Below, piece by piece: positions 1-10,716 of a DNA stretch of 64,000 nucleotides (position 1 is its first letter; each line of letters starts with the position of its first letter). The notes beneath the pieces are model-generated. The model ran no database searches and was not told where the DNA came from. It saw nothing but the letters and a program-made list of their open reading frames with translations. This stretch comes from Polyangiaceae bacterium. Lineage in GTDB: Bacteria; Myxococcota_A; Polyangia; Polyangiales; Polyangiaceae. The stretch lies in NCBI GenBank assembly GCA_025936115.1, contig JAICTZ010000005.1:124001-188000 (forward strand), written 5' to 3'. The translations under genes were made by a program, and so were the position numbers.

Positions 1-1269
1 AACTATCGCGCTAATCGCTATCCTTTCCGCGCCGAAAGTCACTTTCTGTACTTCGTCGGCAAGGCGCTCGAGGGTGCGGCGCTCGTCGTTCGGCCGGACG
101 GCTCGATCCTTTACGCGGAGCCGCCGGATCCTGAAGAAGCGCTCTGGACGGGTCCCCAACCGACGCTCGAGCAGCTCGCGACCGAGCTCGGCCTCGAGGT
201 GCGGCCGATCGACGAGCTCCGCTTGGAGGAGCCGACGGCGACCTTGCCTTCGGCGGACGCGGAGACGGCTTTTTTGCAGAGCGATCTGCTCGGTCGCGAC
301 ATCGTTCCGGCCTCGGGTCCCGAGCTCGAAGGGATCGATCTCGCGCTTGCAGACGCGGTGATCGAGCTCCGCCTCGTCCATGATCACGCGGCGCTCACCG
401 AGATGCGCGCCGCGGCCGCCGTGACTGAGCGCGCGCATCGCGCCGGAATGCGCGCCACGCGCCCCGGCTTGCGCGAAGCGGCGATTGTCGGCGCCATGGA
501 CGCGGAGATCGTCGGCGCGGGCTGCACGCACGCCTACCAGCCCATCGTCACGCGCGAGGGCGAAGTGCTGCACGACGAGCGGCATCATCGCCTGCTCGAA
601 GCGGGCGATCTCTTGCTCGCCGACGTCGGTGCCGAATCGCCGGGCGGCTGGGCGAGTGACGTGACGCGCACCTGGCCCGTCAGCGGCCAGTACTCGGGCA
701 GCCAGCGCGCGGTGTACGAGGTGGTGCTCGCCTCACAGCTCGCCGCGATCGACGCGGTGCGTCCCGGCGTGCGCTATCGCGACGTGCACCGCGTCGCCGG
801 CAAGAAGCTGCTCGAGGGGCTCGTCGCGCTCGGATTGTTCCACGGCGACGTCGAGGAGCTCTACGCGCGCGGCGCGGCGGCGCTGTTCTTCCCGCACGGC
901 ATCGGGCACCTGCTCGGGCTCGACGTGCACGACCTCGAGGATCTCGGCGATCGCGCGGGGTACGCGCCCGGGCGCGCGCGCAGCCAAAATTTCGGCGATC
1001 GCTACTTGCGACTCGATCGCGATCTCGTGTCGGGCATGGTCGTCACCATCGAGCCCGGTTATTACCGAATCCCGTACTTGCTCGAGCGTCCCGAAGAGGT
1101 CGGCGAGCTCGAGTCCGCGCTCGATCGGCGTGTGCTCGCCGAGCTTGCCGACGTGCGCGGGATCCGTATCGAAGACGACGTGCTCGTCACCGACACGGGT
1201 GCCGAGGTGCTTACCGGGAGCATCCCGAAAGCGCCGGCCGACGTCGAAGCAGCCATGCGCGCCGCCTGA
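1..1269 (+). CDS. pepP: Xaa-Pro aminopeptidase (M24B), 5' partial
   Basis: Metallopeptidase that removes an N-terminal residue ahead of proline. The frame is open from base 1 to the TGA at 1267, giving 422 visible residues, so the start lies outside the window. The first ~120 residues look like the aminopeptidase P N-terminal domain (RANRYPFRAESHFLYF near the edge). The rest is the pita-bread catalytic domain. All five expected metal ligands can be seen: Asp in ADVGAE, Asp in SDVTRTWP, His in PHGIGHLLGLDVHD, Glu in VTIEPGYY and Glu in RIEDD. A shorter ATG at 199 would cut through the N-terminal domain, so I reject it. No signal peptide can be judged because the true start is missing. A cytoplasmic location is usual for the family. 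Confidence 0.95.
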   Translation, partial: NYRANRYPFRAESHFLYFVGKALEGAALVVRPDGSILYAEPPDPEEALWTGPQPTLEQLATELGLEVRPIDELRLEEPTATLPSADAETAFLQSDLLGRDIVPASGPELEGIDLALADAVIELRLVHDHAALTEMRAAAAVTERAHRAGMRATRPGLREAAIVGAMDAEIVGAGCTHAYQPIVTREGEVLHDERHHRLLEAGDLLLADVGAESPGGWASDVTRTWPVSGQYSGSQRAVYEVVLASQLAAIDAVRPGVRYRDVHRVAGKKLLEGLVALGLFHGDVEELYARGAAALFFPHGIGHLLGLDVHDLEDLGDRAGYAPGRARSQNFGDRYLRLDRDLVSGMVVTIEPGYYRIPYLLERPEEVGELESALDRRVLAELADVRGIRIEDDVLVTDTGAEVLTGSIPKAPADVEAAMRAA

Positions 1270-1304
1270 GACGACGTGAAGCGACGATGTGTGCAGCGCG
1301 CTGC

Positions 1305-1341
1305 GGGTGTCGGTGCATGTCCACGCATGTCTGCGCATGTC
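1305..1341. repeat. GCATGTC iterons at 10-bp spacing
   Basis: Three perfect GCATGTC heptamers begin at 1315, 1325 and 1335, exactly one helical turn apart. A weaker copy (GGGTGTC) starts at 1305 in the same phase. They lie between the pepP stop and the receiver-protein start at 1505. Same-face spacing is typical of cooperative protein binding. Which protein binds is unknown. Confidence 0.5.
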
Positions 1342-1504
1342 AGAAGTGGCGATAAGCGGCGCTGAGGCGGGCCGAGTTGCAAAATCGCACGGCGCTCTAG
1401 CGTCGCGAGCGCCACCTGGCGTCCCGCGACGGCGCAGGCGCGCCTGCACCCGCCGGAGCGCGCGCGATCCGCGCGGCACGTGCGTTGCACGGATAGGGAG
1501 GCAA

Positions 1505-1993
1505 ATGTTAGAGCTCGAAGGGAAGCGGGGAGCTTTGGAATCACCAGTGCATTGGTCCGAGGAGGGCCCGACCGTACCGGGGCTGTCGCCGGAGTTACGC
1601 GTGCTGCTCGCAGAGGACGACGTGGAGATGCGCGAGCTACTCGTCGAGGTGCTGAACGAAGCGGGTTGCCGCGTGACCGTTGCGCGCGACGGCACCGAGA
1701 TGTTGGGCGATCTGCTGCAGGCGGCCTTGCGCCGATTCCCCGAAGAACCGTTCGACTTGCTCATCACGGACCAGCTGATGCCCGGCTGCACGGGGCTCGA
1801 AGCGCTCGCGCGGCTCCGCAGCGTCGGGTATGCGATGCCGGCGCTCTTGATCACGGCGTTCCCCGACGCAGACACGCGCGTGCGCGCGAATCGGCTGCAC
1901 GCACGAGTCTTGGCCAAGCCCTTCGCCCTCACGGAGCTGCACGAGGCGGTGGACCAGGTCACGGTCCTCGCCGCCGACGGAGCGGGCGCTTAG
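1505..1993 (+). CDS. Stand-alone receiver-domain protein
   Basis: Phosphorelay receiver of 162 residues with a ~28-residue N-terminal extension and no output domain, so it probably acts through protein contacts. Visible receiver residues are the acidic pair in LLAEDDVEM (38-39), the phospho-acceptor Asp about 89 in LITDQLMPG, the Thr in LLITAF, and the Lys in LAKPF. I start it at ATG 1505 because GGGAGG lies just upstream. An open frame reaches back to GTG 1289, but that stretch holds the GCATGTC iterons and looks non-coding. No kinase is adjacent. Its stop overlaps the stop of the convergent NamZ gene by 4 bases. Confidence 0.88.
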   Translation: MLELEGKRGALESPVHWSEEGPTVPGLSPELRVLLAEDDVEMRELLVEVLNEAGCRVTVARDGTEMLGDLLQAALRRFPEEPFDLLITDQLMPGCTGLEALARLRSVGYAMPALLITAFPDADTRVRANRLHARVLAKPFALTELHEAVDQVTVLAADGAGA

Positions 1994-3216
1994 GCGCTCG
2001 CTGCTCTCGCGACGCGCGCTTCCGCCTCGAACACCTGCTCGCGCCAGCTGCCGTCGACCGGCGCCACGGCGAGCACGACTTCTTCGGGGGGAGCGCCCGC
2101 GAGCAGTGCTTCGCGCGCCTTGGCCGAGCCCGTGAGCAAGTCGAAGGCGGGAATCGTGGTCTCGAACTCGTAGGGCGAAGTGCGAAACTCGAAGCGCTCG
2201 GGTGCCTGCGCGCGAGCGAGTGCGATGAGCGAGAGGTAGGTCGCGACGGGGCGGAAGAGGTCGGGGTTCGAGACGTGGAGCATGACGCCGTGGCAGCGTT
2301 CACCCGCGTGCTTCTCGAACGTCGGGCGAAAGGTGACGGGGCGCACGAGGGCGCCCGGTACGCCCGCATCCGTGAGGCTTTTCGCGAGCGCAGGGCCGTC
2401 GAGGAACGGCGCGCCCACGATTTGGAACGGGGCCGTCGTGCCGCGGCCTTCCGACAGGTTCGTGCCCTCGACGAGACAGCCGCCTGGATAGACCAGCGCC
2501 GTTTCGAGCGACGGCATGTTCGGACTCGGCATCACGAAAGGGCGGCCCCAAGCGAGCGCCGTGCGGTAGCGCTCCCAGCCGAGGACGGGCGCGACCGACA
2601 GCGCGCCCTCGGCGCCGAGCGGGTGGCCGTCGCGCTCGAAGCACGCCGCCAAGATTTCGCCGAGCGTGAGCGCGTGACGAATCGGCAGGGGCTCGAGACC
2701 CACGAACGAAAGGAAGCCCGGTTCTTGCGGCGCGCCCTCGATCGTCGCCGGGTCGCCCGAGATCGGGTTCGGGCGATCGAGCACGACCGTGTGCACGTTG
2801 GCCGCGCGTGCCGCCCGAGCCGCGAGCAGCGCCGTCCAGACGTACGTGTAGTAACGGGTGCCCACGTCCGCGAGATCGATCACGAGCAGGTCGAGCTCCG
2901 CGAGGTGCTCGGGGCGCGGGACGAGATCTTCACGGCTCTTGCCGTAAAGACTCACGACGGGTGGTAGCGATGCGTCGCCGTCCGTGCGGTCGACGCTGCC
3001 GACGGGAACTTCGGCCTGCGCGTCCGCCTCGAGCCCGTGCTCGGGCGCGAACAAGACGCGCAGTGAGACGCCGAGCTCTTCGAGCACGTCGCGCGTCGGG
3101 CGACCGCGGCGATCGATGCTCGCCGCGTGAGTGAGGAGTCCGACGCGCGAGCTTCGAATGCGGCGCCGGAGGGTCGAAAGCGGTCCTGCCAGTAGCTGAT
3201 CGACTCCGCAAAGCAT
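1990..3216 (-). CDS. namZ: DUF1343 / NamZ-type exo-beta-N-acetylmuramidase
   Basis: A 408-residue protein of the DUF1343 family. Characterised members (NamZ, GH171) remove terminal N-acetylmuramic acid from peptidoglycan fragments. Family landmarks are FAPEHGLEA near residue 72, ADVGTRYYTY, DRPNPI, PSPNMPSLETALVYPGG and EGTNLSEGRGTT. The start at 3216 is supported by GGAGG seven bases upstream. A longer frame to 3384 would overlap the divergent regulator gene. No signal peptide is visible from the chosen start, so the enzyme may act in the cytoplasm on recycled muropeptides, or leave by another route. Family placement is firm. The exact substrate is inferred. Confidence 0.9.
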   Translation of the reverse strand: MLCGVDQLLAGPLSTLRRRIRSSRVGLLTHAASIDRRGRPTRDVLEELGVSLRVLFAPEHGLEADAQAEVPVGSVDRTDGDASLPPVVSLYGKSREDLVPRPEHLAELDLLVIDLADVGTRYYTYVWTALLAARAARAANVHTVVLDRPNPISGDPATIEGAPQEPGFLSFVGLEPLPIRHALTLGEILAACFERDGHPLGAEGALSVAPVLGWERYRTALAWGRPFVMPSPNMPSLETALVYPGGCLVEGTNLSEGRGTTAPFQIVGAPFLDGPALAKSLTDAGVPGALVRPVTFRPTFEKHAGERCHGVMLHVSNPDLFRPVATYLSLIALARAQAPERFEFRTSPYEFETTIPAFDLLTGSAKAREALLAGAPPEEVVLAVAPVDGSWREQVFEAEARVARAASA

Positions 3217-3312
3217 GACGCCTCCGCCGTAGCACGTGTAACCACCGGAAATCACGCGGCGGCTCGGAAATGATTGCGGGACAGGCGGCCGGCAGGTAGC
3301 ATTTTTTTCACA

Positions 3313-4674
3313 GTGCGGCGCGTCCTGGTCGTAGACGACGAAGAGAATCTCAGGGTGGTCCTGCGCACCTTGTTGCGGCGTCACGGCTACGAGGTCGAAA
3401 CGGCGCCGACCGGAGACGAGGCGCTCACGCTCGTCGACTCGTTCGGGCCGGACGTGGTGCTCACGGACGTGCGCATGCCGAAGATGGGCGGGCTCGACTT
3501 ACTGGCGACGCTCAAGGCGAAGGGCAACGAGGCGACCGTGATCGTGATGAGTGCCTACGGAAACATGGATCTCGCGATCGAGGCCATGAAGGCGGGCGCT
3601 TACGACTACGTGCAGAAGCCGTTCAAGCCGGACGAGGTCGTGCTCGCGCTGCGCAAAGCCGAGGAGCGCGAATCGCTGCGGCGCGAGAACCGCGTGCTGC
3701 GCGACGAGATCAGGAAGGAGCACCGCTTCGAGGACATCCTCGCCAAGAGCGCGAAGATGCAGGACATCTTCCGCACGATCGCGAAAATCGCCGAGTACAA
3801 GACCACGGTGCTCGTGACGGGCGAGAGCGGGGCGGGCAAGGAGCTCGTCGCGCGCGCGATCCACCGCCGCAGCAAGCGCACCGGTCCCTTCGTCGCCGTC
3901 AACTGCGGCGCCATTCCCGAGAACCTGCTCGAGAGTGAGCTCTTCGGTCACAAGAAGGGCGCCTTCACCGACGCCGTGCAAGATCGCCGTGGCTTGTTCG
4001 AGGAGGCCAACGGAGGCTCGCTCTTCCTCGACGAAATCGGCGAATTACCGCTCGCGCTCCAGGTGAAGCTCTTGCGCGTGCTCGAGGACGAGAAGATTCG
4101 GCGCCTGGGCGAGACGCGCGACTTGCAGGTGGACGTGCGCATCATCGCGGCCACTCACCGCGATCTCTCGAACGAGACCAAGGCGGGGCGCTTCCGTGAG
4201 GATCTCTTCTACCGGCTCAACGTGCTCCTGATCCATTGTCCCGCGCTCCGCGATCGGCGTGAGGACATCCCGCTGCTCATCGAGCATTTTCTCGCGCGCA
4301 ACAACGCGCGGCTCGGCACGAGCATCCGTGGGCTCGATACCGAAGCCCGCCGCCTGCTCTACGAGTACGCGTGGCCCGGCAACGTGCGCGAGCTCGAGAA
4401 CACGATCGAGCGCGCGATGGTGCTCACCGAGGGTGACATGATCACCGCGGCCGACTTGCCCGAGCGTGTGCGCGAAGCGCGCGACCCCGTGCAAATGCAA
4501 CTCGCGAGCGGCGAGCTCAGCGTGAAGAAGACGATGCGCATCATCGAGGAGATCCTCATCCGGCGTGCCCTGCAAAAGACCAAGGGCAACCGCACGCGCG
4601 CTGCCGAAATCCTCGAGATTAGCCATCGCGCGCTGCTCTACAAGATCAAGGACTACCAGATCACCGATCTATGA
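3313..4674 (+). CDS. NtrC-family sigma-54-dependent response regulator
   Basis: A 453-residue activator with receiver, AAA+ and Fis-type HTH domains in the usual order. Seen are the phospho-acceptor in [14 protein letters not shown] at the receiver end, Walker A GESGAGKE, Walker [11 protein letters not shown], and a C-terminal HTH ([21 protein letters not shown]). The sigma-54 contact loop reads GAFTDA instead of the common GAFTGA. I prefer GTG 3313, which begins directly with the receiver ([11 protein letters not shown]). ATG 3274 is possible but adds residues unlike the family, and neither start has a clear ribosome site. No histidine kinase is adjacent. The stop overlaps a short downstream ORF (ATGA at 4671). 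Confidence 0.92.
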   Translation: MRRVLVVDDEENLRVVLRTLLRRHGYEVETAPTGDEALTLVDSFGPDVVLTDVRMPKMGGLDLLATLKAKGNEATVIVMSAYGNMDLAIEAMKAGAYDYVQKPFKPDEVVLALRKAEERESLRRENRVLRDEIRKEHRFEDILAKSAKMQDIFRTIAKIAEYKTTVLVTGESGAGKELVARAIHRRSKRTGPFVAVNCGAIPENLLESELFGHKKGAFTDAVQDRRGLFEEANGGSLFLDEIGELPLALQVKLLRVLEDEKIRRLGETRDLQVDVRIIAATHRDLSNETKAGRFREDLFYRLNVLLIHCPALRDRREDIPLLIEHFLARNNARLGTSIRGLDTEARRLLYEYAWPGNVRELENTIERAMVLTEGDMITAADLPERVREARDPVQMQLASGELSVKKTMRIIEEILIRRALQKTKGNRTRAAEILEISHRALLYKIKDYQITDL

Positions 4675-4847
4675 TCGCGCCGAGCGGGGGCGGCCCTGCG
4701 CGTCCGGGACGCGTGCACCTGAAACGGCCAGGTTCTTGGCAGCTCGATGCGCAAGCGCAGTTTCCTGCGCTGCGGACGCAACGTGCTGCGGTTCGTATGG
4801 GCTCGGCGCTGTGCGCGGGCGTGTTGGTGGACAACTTGTCTTTTTAA
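4671..4847 (+). CDS. Short hypothetical ORF coupled to the NtrC-like gene
   Basis: A 58-codon frame whose ATG overlaps the TGA of the activator (ATGA), the arrangement expected for translational coupling. The product is basic and Arg/Gln/Ala-rich, with no motif I recognise. It ends in TAA at 4845, and the next small frame continues in the same phase after that stop. Coding status is doubtful. Confidence 0.22.
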   Translation: MIAPSGGGPARPGRVHLKRPGSWQLDAQAQFPALRTQRAAVRMGSALCAGVLVDNLSF

Positions 4848-4916
4848 GTGGACAGGCGCGCCGCGCGGACTCATGCTTGGTCGTGGCGGCAAGGTGCCGT
4901 CGAGGCCGCCGCCGTC

Positions 4917-5093
4917 ATGCTATTCATTTTCATAACGCTCGTGGGTGTGGCGCTGTTGTCGCCCATCGTGGCGCTCAGGTTCGCGATCACGCGCTGGTTC
5001 GTCCCGGCGACGCTCGCTGCGCGCGAAGAAGCGGCCGGCGGTCGCGCAGCGACGCATCTCGAAGGGCGGCTCGCGCTCTCGGCGTTCGATTGA
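4917..5093 (+). CDS. Small predicted membrane protein
   Basis: A 58-residue frame starting MLFIFITLVGVALLSPIVAL, which is one strong transmembrane helix, followed by a short charged tail. GTG 4848 could add 23 residues. It lies in the otherwise gene-free 4675-5134 stretch between the activator and the YeeE pair. I do not recognise a family, and no good ribosome site is present. Confidence 0.35.
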   Translation: MLFIFITLVGVALLSPIVALRFAITRWFVPATLAAREEAAGGRAATHLEGRLALSAFD

Positions 5094-5134
5094 GCGCCGT
5101 TGACAAAGCAGAGCCGCGCGGTACCTAAGCGTCG

Positions 5135-5554
5135 ATGCTTGCGACGTACACGCCCGTGGTGGGGGGCGTATTGATCGGTATTGCGGCGCTCGCGCTGTGG
5201 TTCGGCAACGGACGCACCGCCGGCGTGAGCGGCATCGTGGCCGGTATCGTGCGTCCTCGGCAGAGCGACGTGAGCTGGCGTATCGCGTTCGTCGCCGGGC
5301 TAGTGCTCGCCGGCTGTATCGGTTACGCGCTCAAGCAGGACAGCATCGCACCGTCGCCGCGACCGCTCGGGTTGCTCGCGTTCGCGGGGTTGCTCGTCGG
5401 CGTCGGCACGCGGCTCGGCGGGGGCTGCACGAGCGGTCACGGCGTGTGCGGCGTCGCACGCGGTTCGCGGCGATCACGGGCGGCGACCGCGACGTTCGTC
5501 GCGACCGGCATGTTGACCGTGACGCTGCTTCGCCTCTGGGGGAGCTCGCGTTGA
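5135..5554 (+). CDS. YeeE/YedE-type sulfur transport protein, first half
   Basis: A 139-residue membrane protein with about four transmembrane helices and the signature GGGCTSGHGVCG near residue 98, typical of the YeeE/YedE (TsuA-like) family that imports thiosulfate or related sulfur compounds. Single-chain family members carry two such halves. Here the second half is a separate gene that starts inside this one's stop codon, so the two chains probably form one transporter in the inner membrane. The substrate is inferred from the family. Confidence 0.88.
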   Translation: MLATYTPVVGGVLIGIAALALWFGNGRTAGVSGIVAGIVRPRQSDVSWRIAFVAGLVLAGCIGYALKQDSIAPSPRPLGLLAFAGLLVGVGTRLGGGCTSGHGVCGVARGSRRSRAATATFVATGMLTVTLLRLWGSSR

Positions 5555-6027
5555 AGCACGCGCGCTCGCGTCTGCTCGTCGCGTTCGGCGCCGGTTTGCT
5601 GTTCGGCGCCGGGTTGCTCCTGAGTGGCATGACCCGGCCCTCCAAAGTGCTGGCCTTCTTGGATCCGCTCGGCGCTTGGGACCCTTCGCTCGCGCTCGTA
5701 ATGGTCGGCGCCGTCTCGACGTATGCAGTCGGTATTCGCTGGGGCAGCTCGCGGCGGCGGCAGCGCTCGCTCGAGGCCCCGCTGATGTCCATGTCGCCGC
5801 CGGCGCGGATCGATGCGCCCCTGCTCGTCGGCGCCGCGATTTTTGGTGTCGGCTGGGGGATCGGCGGCTATTGCCCGGGGCCGAGTCTCGTCGCGCTCGC
5901 TTCCGGCCAGAGCGGCGTGCTCGTCTTCGTGGGTTGCATGGTGCTCGGCAGCTTTGCGGCGACGCTGCTCGACGCGACGCCGCACCGTTCCGCCCCGCGC
6001 CGGGACGGTGAAGCCTTGCAGAGCTGA
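5551..6027 (+). CDS. YeeE/YedE-type (DUF6691-like) protein, second half
   Basis: A 158-residue membrane protein, the partner of the preceding gene. It starts at TTG 5551, overlapping the upstream TGA (TTGA), with GGGGGAG about eight bases upstream. Landmarks are GLLLSGMTRPSKVLAFLDP and GIGGYCPGPSLVA. The paired Cys motifs of the two halves are thought to relay the sulfur substrate in characterised relatives. A SutR-like regulator follows, which supports a sulfur-uptake role. Confidence 0.88.
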   Translation: MKHARSRLLVAFGAGLLFGAGLLLSGMTRPSKVLAFLDPLGAWDPSLALVMVGAVSTYAVGIRWGSSRRRQRSLEAPLMSMSPPARIDAPLLVGAAIFGVGWGIGGYCPGPSLVALASGQSGVLVFVGCMVLGSFAATLLDATPHRSAPRRDGEALQS

Positions 6028-6044
6028 CCTCTGCCGCTGCTTCC

Positions 6045-6719
6045 GTGATAACAAATGCGGCCGACATGCCGCAGACAGCGAGAAAGGCTTCGCAGCCGAC
6101 GCCCAAGGGCACCAAATCGACACGCGTGCGCACCAAGGCCGCGCCGGGCGACGAAGTAGGCGCCGCCGAGCTCGCACGTCGCGTGGCCGAGGCGCTCCGT
6201 GGTTTCCGGCGCGACCGGCACCTGTCGCTCGATGACCTCTCGGCGCGCAGCGGAGTGAGCCGGGCGGCGCTGTCGCAAATCGAGGGCGGGCGCACCAATC
6301 CGACGCTCGCCGTGCTGTGGAAAATCGCGGTCGGGCTCGAGGTACCGTTTCACGATCTCTTGGGCACCTCGGCGGAGCAGAGCGTGCGCGTGCTGCGCGC
6401 CGGCGACGCCATCCCGCTTCGAAGCAGCGACGGCCGTACCGAGAGCCGGCTCTTGTCTCCCGGTGGTTCGAGCAGCGACACGGAGGTGTACGAGCTCCGG
6501 CTCGTGCCCAAAGCGGTGCACAAGAGCGATCCGCACGCGCAGGGCACGCGCGAGACGCTCGTCGTGCTCACGGGCGCGCTCCGTCTGGGCGCAGGTCCTC
6601 AAACCCACGAGCTTGCCGCGGGCGACTCGGTCTATTTCCGTGCCGACGTGCCGCACTACTACGAAAACCGCAGCACGCGCGAGACGCGCTGTATCAACGT
6701 CATTCACTACGCCCGCTGA
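6045..6719 (+). CDS. XRE-family regulator with C-terminal cupin (SutR-like)
   Basis: Up to 224 residues. An XRE helix-turn-helix (LSLDDLSARSGVSRAALSQI, then EGGRTNPTL) sits around residues 58-95, and a single cupin barrel occupies the C-terminal ~110 residues (SDPHAQGTRETLVVL and later HYYENRS). This layout matches XRE-cupin regulators such as E. coli SutR/YdcN, a sulfur-utilisation regulator. Its place directly after a sulfur transporter pair suggests it may control them. Start choice is open between GTG 6045 and ATG 6066, and no strong ribosome site decides it. The ligand of the cupin is unknown. Confidence 0.88.
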   Translation: MITNAADMPQTARKASQPTPKGTKSTRVRTKAAPGDEVGAAELARRVAEALRGFRRDRHLSLDDLSARSGVSRAALSQIEGGRTNPTLAVLWKIAVGLEVPFHDLLGTSAEQSVRVLRAGDAIPLRSSDGRTESRLLSPGGSSSDTEVYELRLVPKAVHKSDPHAQGTRETLVVLTGALRLGAGPQTHELAAGDSVYFRADVPHYYENRSTRETRCINVIHYAR

Positions 6720-6778
6720 GGGTAAAAATCGCCGTTTCGACGGCGGTACGTGCACTTCCGGCGCGCTAGGCTTTGGCC

Positions 6779-7363
6779 ATGACCCTGCGGCGAATCGCTC
6801 AACTCGGGGAGCCGATCTTGAGGCAGCGTGCTCGCGAGCTCTCGCTCGAGGAGCTTCGGAGCGAGCCGATCCAGCGGCTGATCAATGACATGATCGAGAC
6901 GATGCACGACGCCGACGGGGCGGGCATCGCGGCGCCGCAGGTCTACGAGTCGCTGCAGCTCACCGTGATCGAGGTGCGCGAGAATCCGCGCTACCCGAAC
7001 GTCGAGCCCATTCCGCTCACCGTGCTCGTCAATCCCGTGGTCACGCCGGACGTGCCGAGCCTGCCCGGCGAGCTCGCCGACGCCGACGCATTCAGCGTTT
7101 ACGAAGGCTGCTTGTCGGTGCCGGGTATTCGAGGGCGCGTGCGGCGGCCGCGGCGCGTGCACGTACGCGCCTGGGATCGCACTGGTGCGCCGATGGAGTT
7201 CGTGTGGGAGGGCTTTCGCGCCGTCGTCGTGCAGCACGAGACGGATCACCTCTGGGGCACGCTCTTCGTCGATCGCGCCGAGCCGCGCACGCTCACGTTC
7301 TTGCGTGAATACGAGCGCTACGTACCGTCCGAGGGTCGGCTCGTCGACGGCGCGTCCGCGTAA
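6779..7363 (+). CDS. def: Peptide deformylase
   Basis: A 194-residue enzyme that removes the formyl group from the starting methionine of new proteins. All three family motifs are intact: GAGIAAPQ (motif 1), EGCLSVPG with the metal-binding Cys (motif 2), and QHETDHLWG with both metal His residues and the catalytic Glu (motif 3). Length is normal. ATG 6779 is preferred over TTG 6773. The gene stands alone. No methionyl-tRNA formyltransferase is adjacent, unlike many def loci. Confidence 0.97.
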   Translation: MTLRRIAQLGEPILRQRARELSLEELRSEPIQRLINDMIETMHDADGAGIAAPQVYESLQLTVIEVRENPRYPNVEPIPLTVLVNPVVTPDVPSLPGELADADAFSVYEGCLSVPGIRGRVRRPRRVHVRAWDRTGAPMEFVWEGFRAVVVQHETDHLWGTLFVDRAEPRTLTFLREYERYVPSEGRLVDGASA

Positions 7364-7432
7364 CGCAGCTTTCATTTTACTGGACCCGACGGGGCGTGGC
7401 GCTGACAGCCGCGCTGAAATTGCCGCGCCGTC

Positions 7433-7460
7433 TTGCGGTCGCCGTCGTGTCCGCTATACT
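7433..7460 (+). promoter_or_regulatory. Candidate sigma-70 promoter for the DUF2325 gene
   Basis: TATACT at 7455-7460 resembles a -10 box. TTGCGG at 7433-7438 lies 16 bases upstream as a weak -35. It sits in the 190-base gap before the gene at 7553 and stands out in GC-rich surroundings. Assignment is by pattern only. Confidence 0.4.
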
Positions 7461-7552
7461 AGACCAAACGCTCGTTCGCTGACGGCTGCGGCGCGCGACC
7501 CCCGTCGGGCGGGCCGTCGGACGCCGCAGGACGAGTTGCAAGACAGGTAGCC

Positions 7553-7903
7553 ATGCACATCGGACTCATCGGCGGCATCGAACGCGGTACGCATCATTAC
7601 GAGACGCTCGCGGCGGAAGGCGGGCACACCGTCGAAATTCATTCGGGGCATCTGGCAGGTCGGGGCGTGGACACGCTCGAGGCCATCGTCGAGCGGGCGG
7701 ACGTCGTCGTCGTGATTACGGACGTCAACAGTCACGGCGGCATGTGGGCCGCGCGCAGGCTCGCCAAGTCGCGCGGCCTTCCGTGCGTACTCGTCCGACG
7801 TTTGGGGATTTCCCGCTTTCGCACCTTGCTCGCGGAGCTAGCCGGGCAGTTACCCGCGAAGGCGCTGGCCAGGACGCCGGCACTGGCGGTTTCCGGCATC
7901 TAG
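7553..7903 (+). CDS. DUF2325 domain protein
   Basis: A 116-residue protein that is nearly all DUF2325: MHIGLIGGIERG at the N-terminus, ADVVVVITDVNSHGGMWAA in the middle, and a closing RRLGISRFRTLLAEL. The fold resembles a small Rossmann-like domain. No biochemical function is established for the family. AGG lies just upstream of the ATG, and a candidate promoter is at 7433-7460. It is not in an obvious operon, since the kinase gene follows after 114 bases. Confidence 0.85.
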   Translation: MHIGLIGGIERGTHHYETLAAEGGHTVEIHSGHLAGRGVDTLEAIVERADVVVVITDVNSHGGMWAARRLAKSRGLPCVLVRRLGISRFRTLLAELAGQLPAKALARTPALAVSGI

Positions 7904-8017
7904 TCGCGTACTCGAAACCGACGGCACGCTGCCGCTAGGGCGCTGCGCGCCGGTCCGTATTTGCGCCTGACGCCGCCGCCGCGCGGAGAGCGGTTCGGAA
8001 CCCTGTATGCTGCCGCG

Positions 8018-10204
<2,187 letters not shown>

Positions 10205-10256
10205 GTCGCGCGCACGTCGCCGACCGCTGGCTGGGGGTCGCACCTGCGGCGGCGGT

Positions 10257-10621
10257 TTCGTTGACATGCTCCAATTCTTGGCCGGCATTCTCGCGGATCC
10301 GACAGGACGGCATCGTTGCATGGCCAACGCGGGCCGATTGGCGGCTACAAGCTCGCCGTCGCGCCGGAACAACTGACGATCGCTGCTGTGGTGGAGCTCC
10401 GGGGGGGCCCCGCTGTTTCCGTTCGTCTCTCTCGCTGCCGGGAGTGTCCCGGCGCCGGCAACTGCCCGGCGCGCCAGGCCCTATCGGAGGCGTGTGCGGC
10501 GGCCTACCGCGAGCTCGGCACGCTCGCTCCGTCCGATGCCATGCAGAACCCGAGGCCGGCCAGCGCACAAGTGCTCGAAACCACGCCGGTGGGTGACGAG
10601 CCGGACCCAGAGCTGCCTTGA
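10257..10621 (+). pseudogene. Decayed Rrf2-family regulator fragment
   Basis: Three frames read in sequence rebuild the middle and C-terminus of an Rrf2 regulator. Frame 3 gives MLQFLAGILA at 10266, frame 1 gives IRQDGIV at 10297-10317, and frame 2 gives HGQRGPIGGYKLAVAPEQLT from 10319. The last frame then stays open to TGA at 10619 and carries a CRECPGAGNC cysteine cluster. Each junction needs a +1 base shift. The N-terminal winged helix is missing. An intact Rrf2 gene starts 96 bases downstream, so this looks like a degraded neighbour or tandem copy. The frame from 10316 could still be translated, but not as a DNA-binding protein. Confidence 0.55.
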
Positions 10622-10716
10622 GGCCTCGCAGGGGGCGGGTTTTTGGCCGGCTCGGGCGGGGGCTCGCCGCGGGCGGAACATCAAGTAGGCTAGCGGCGGA
10701 GGAAACCTGACGCTCG

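Noticed and set aside
1480-2967. A 495-codon plus-strand open frame across the receiver gene and the NamZ gene
   Set aside because: It is a mirror or shifted frame of two genes with strong motifs and good ribosome sites.
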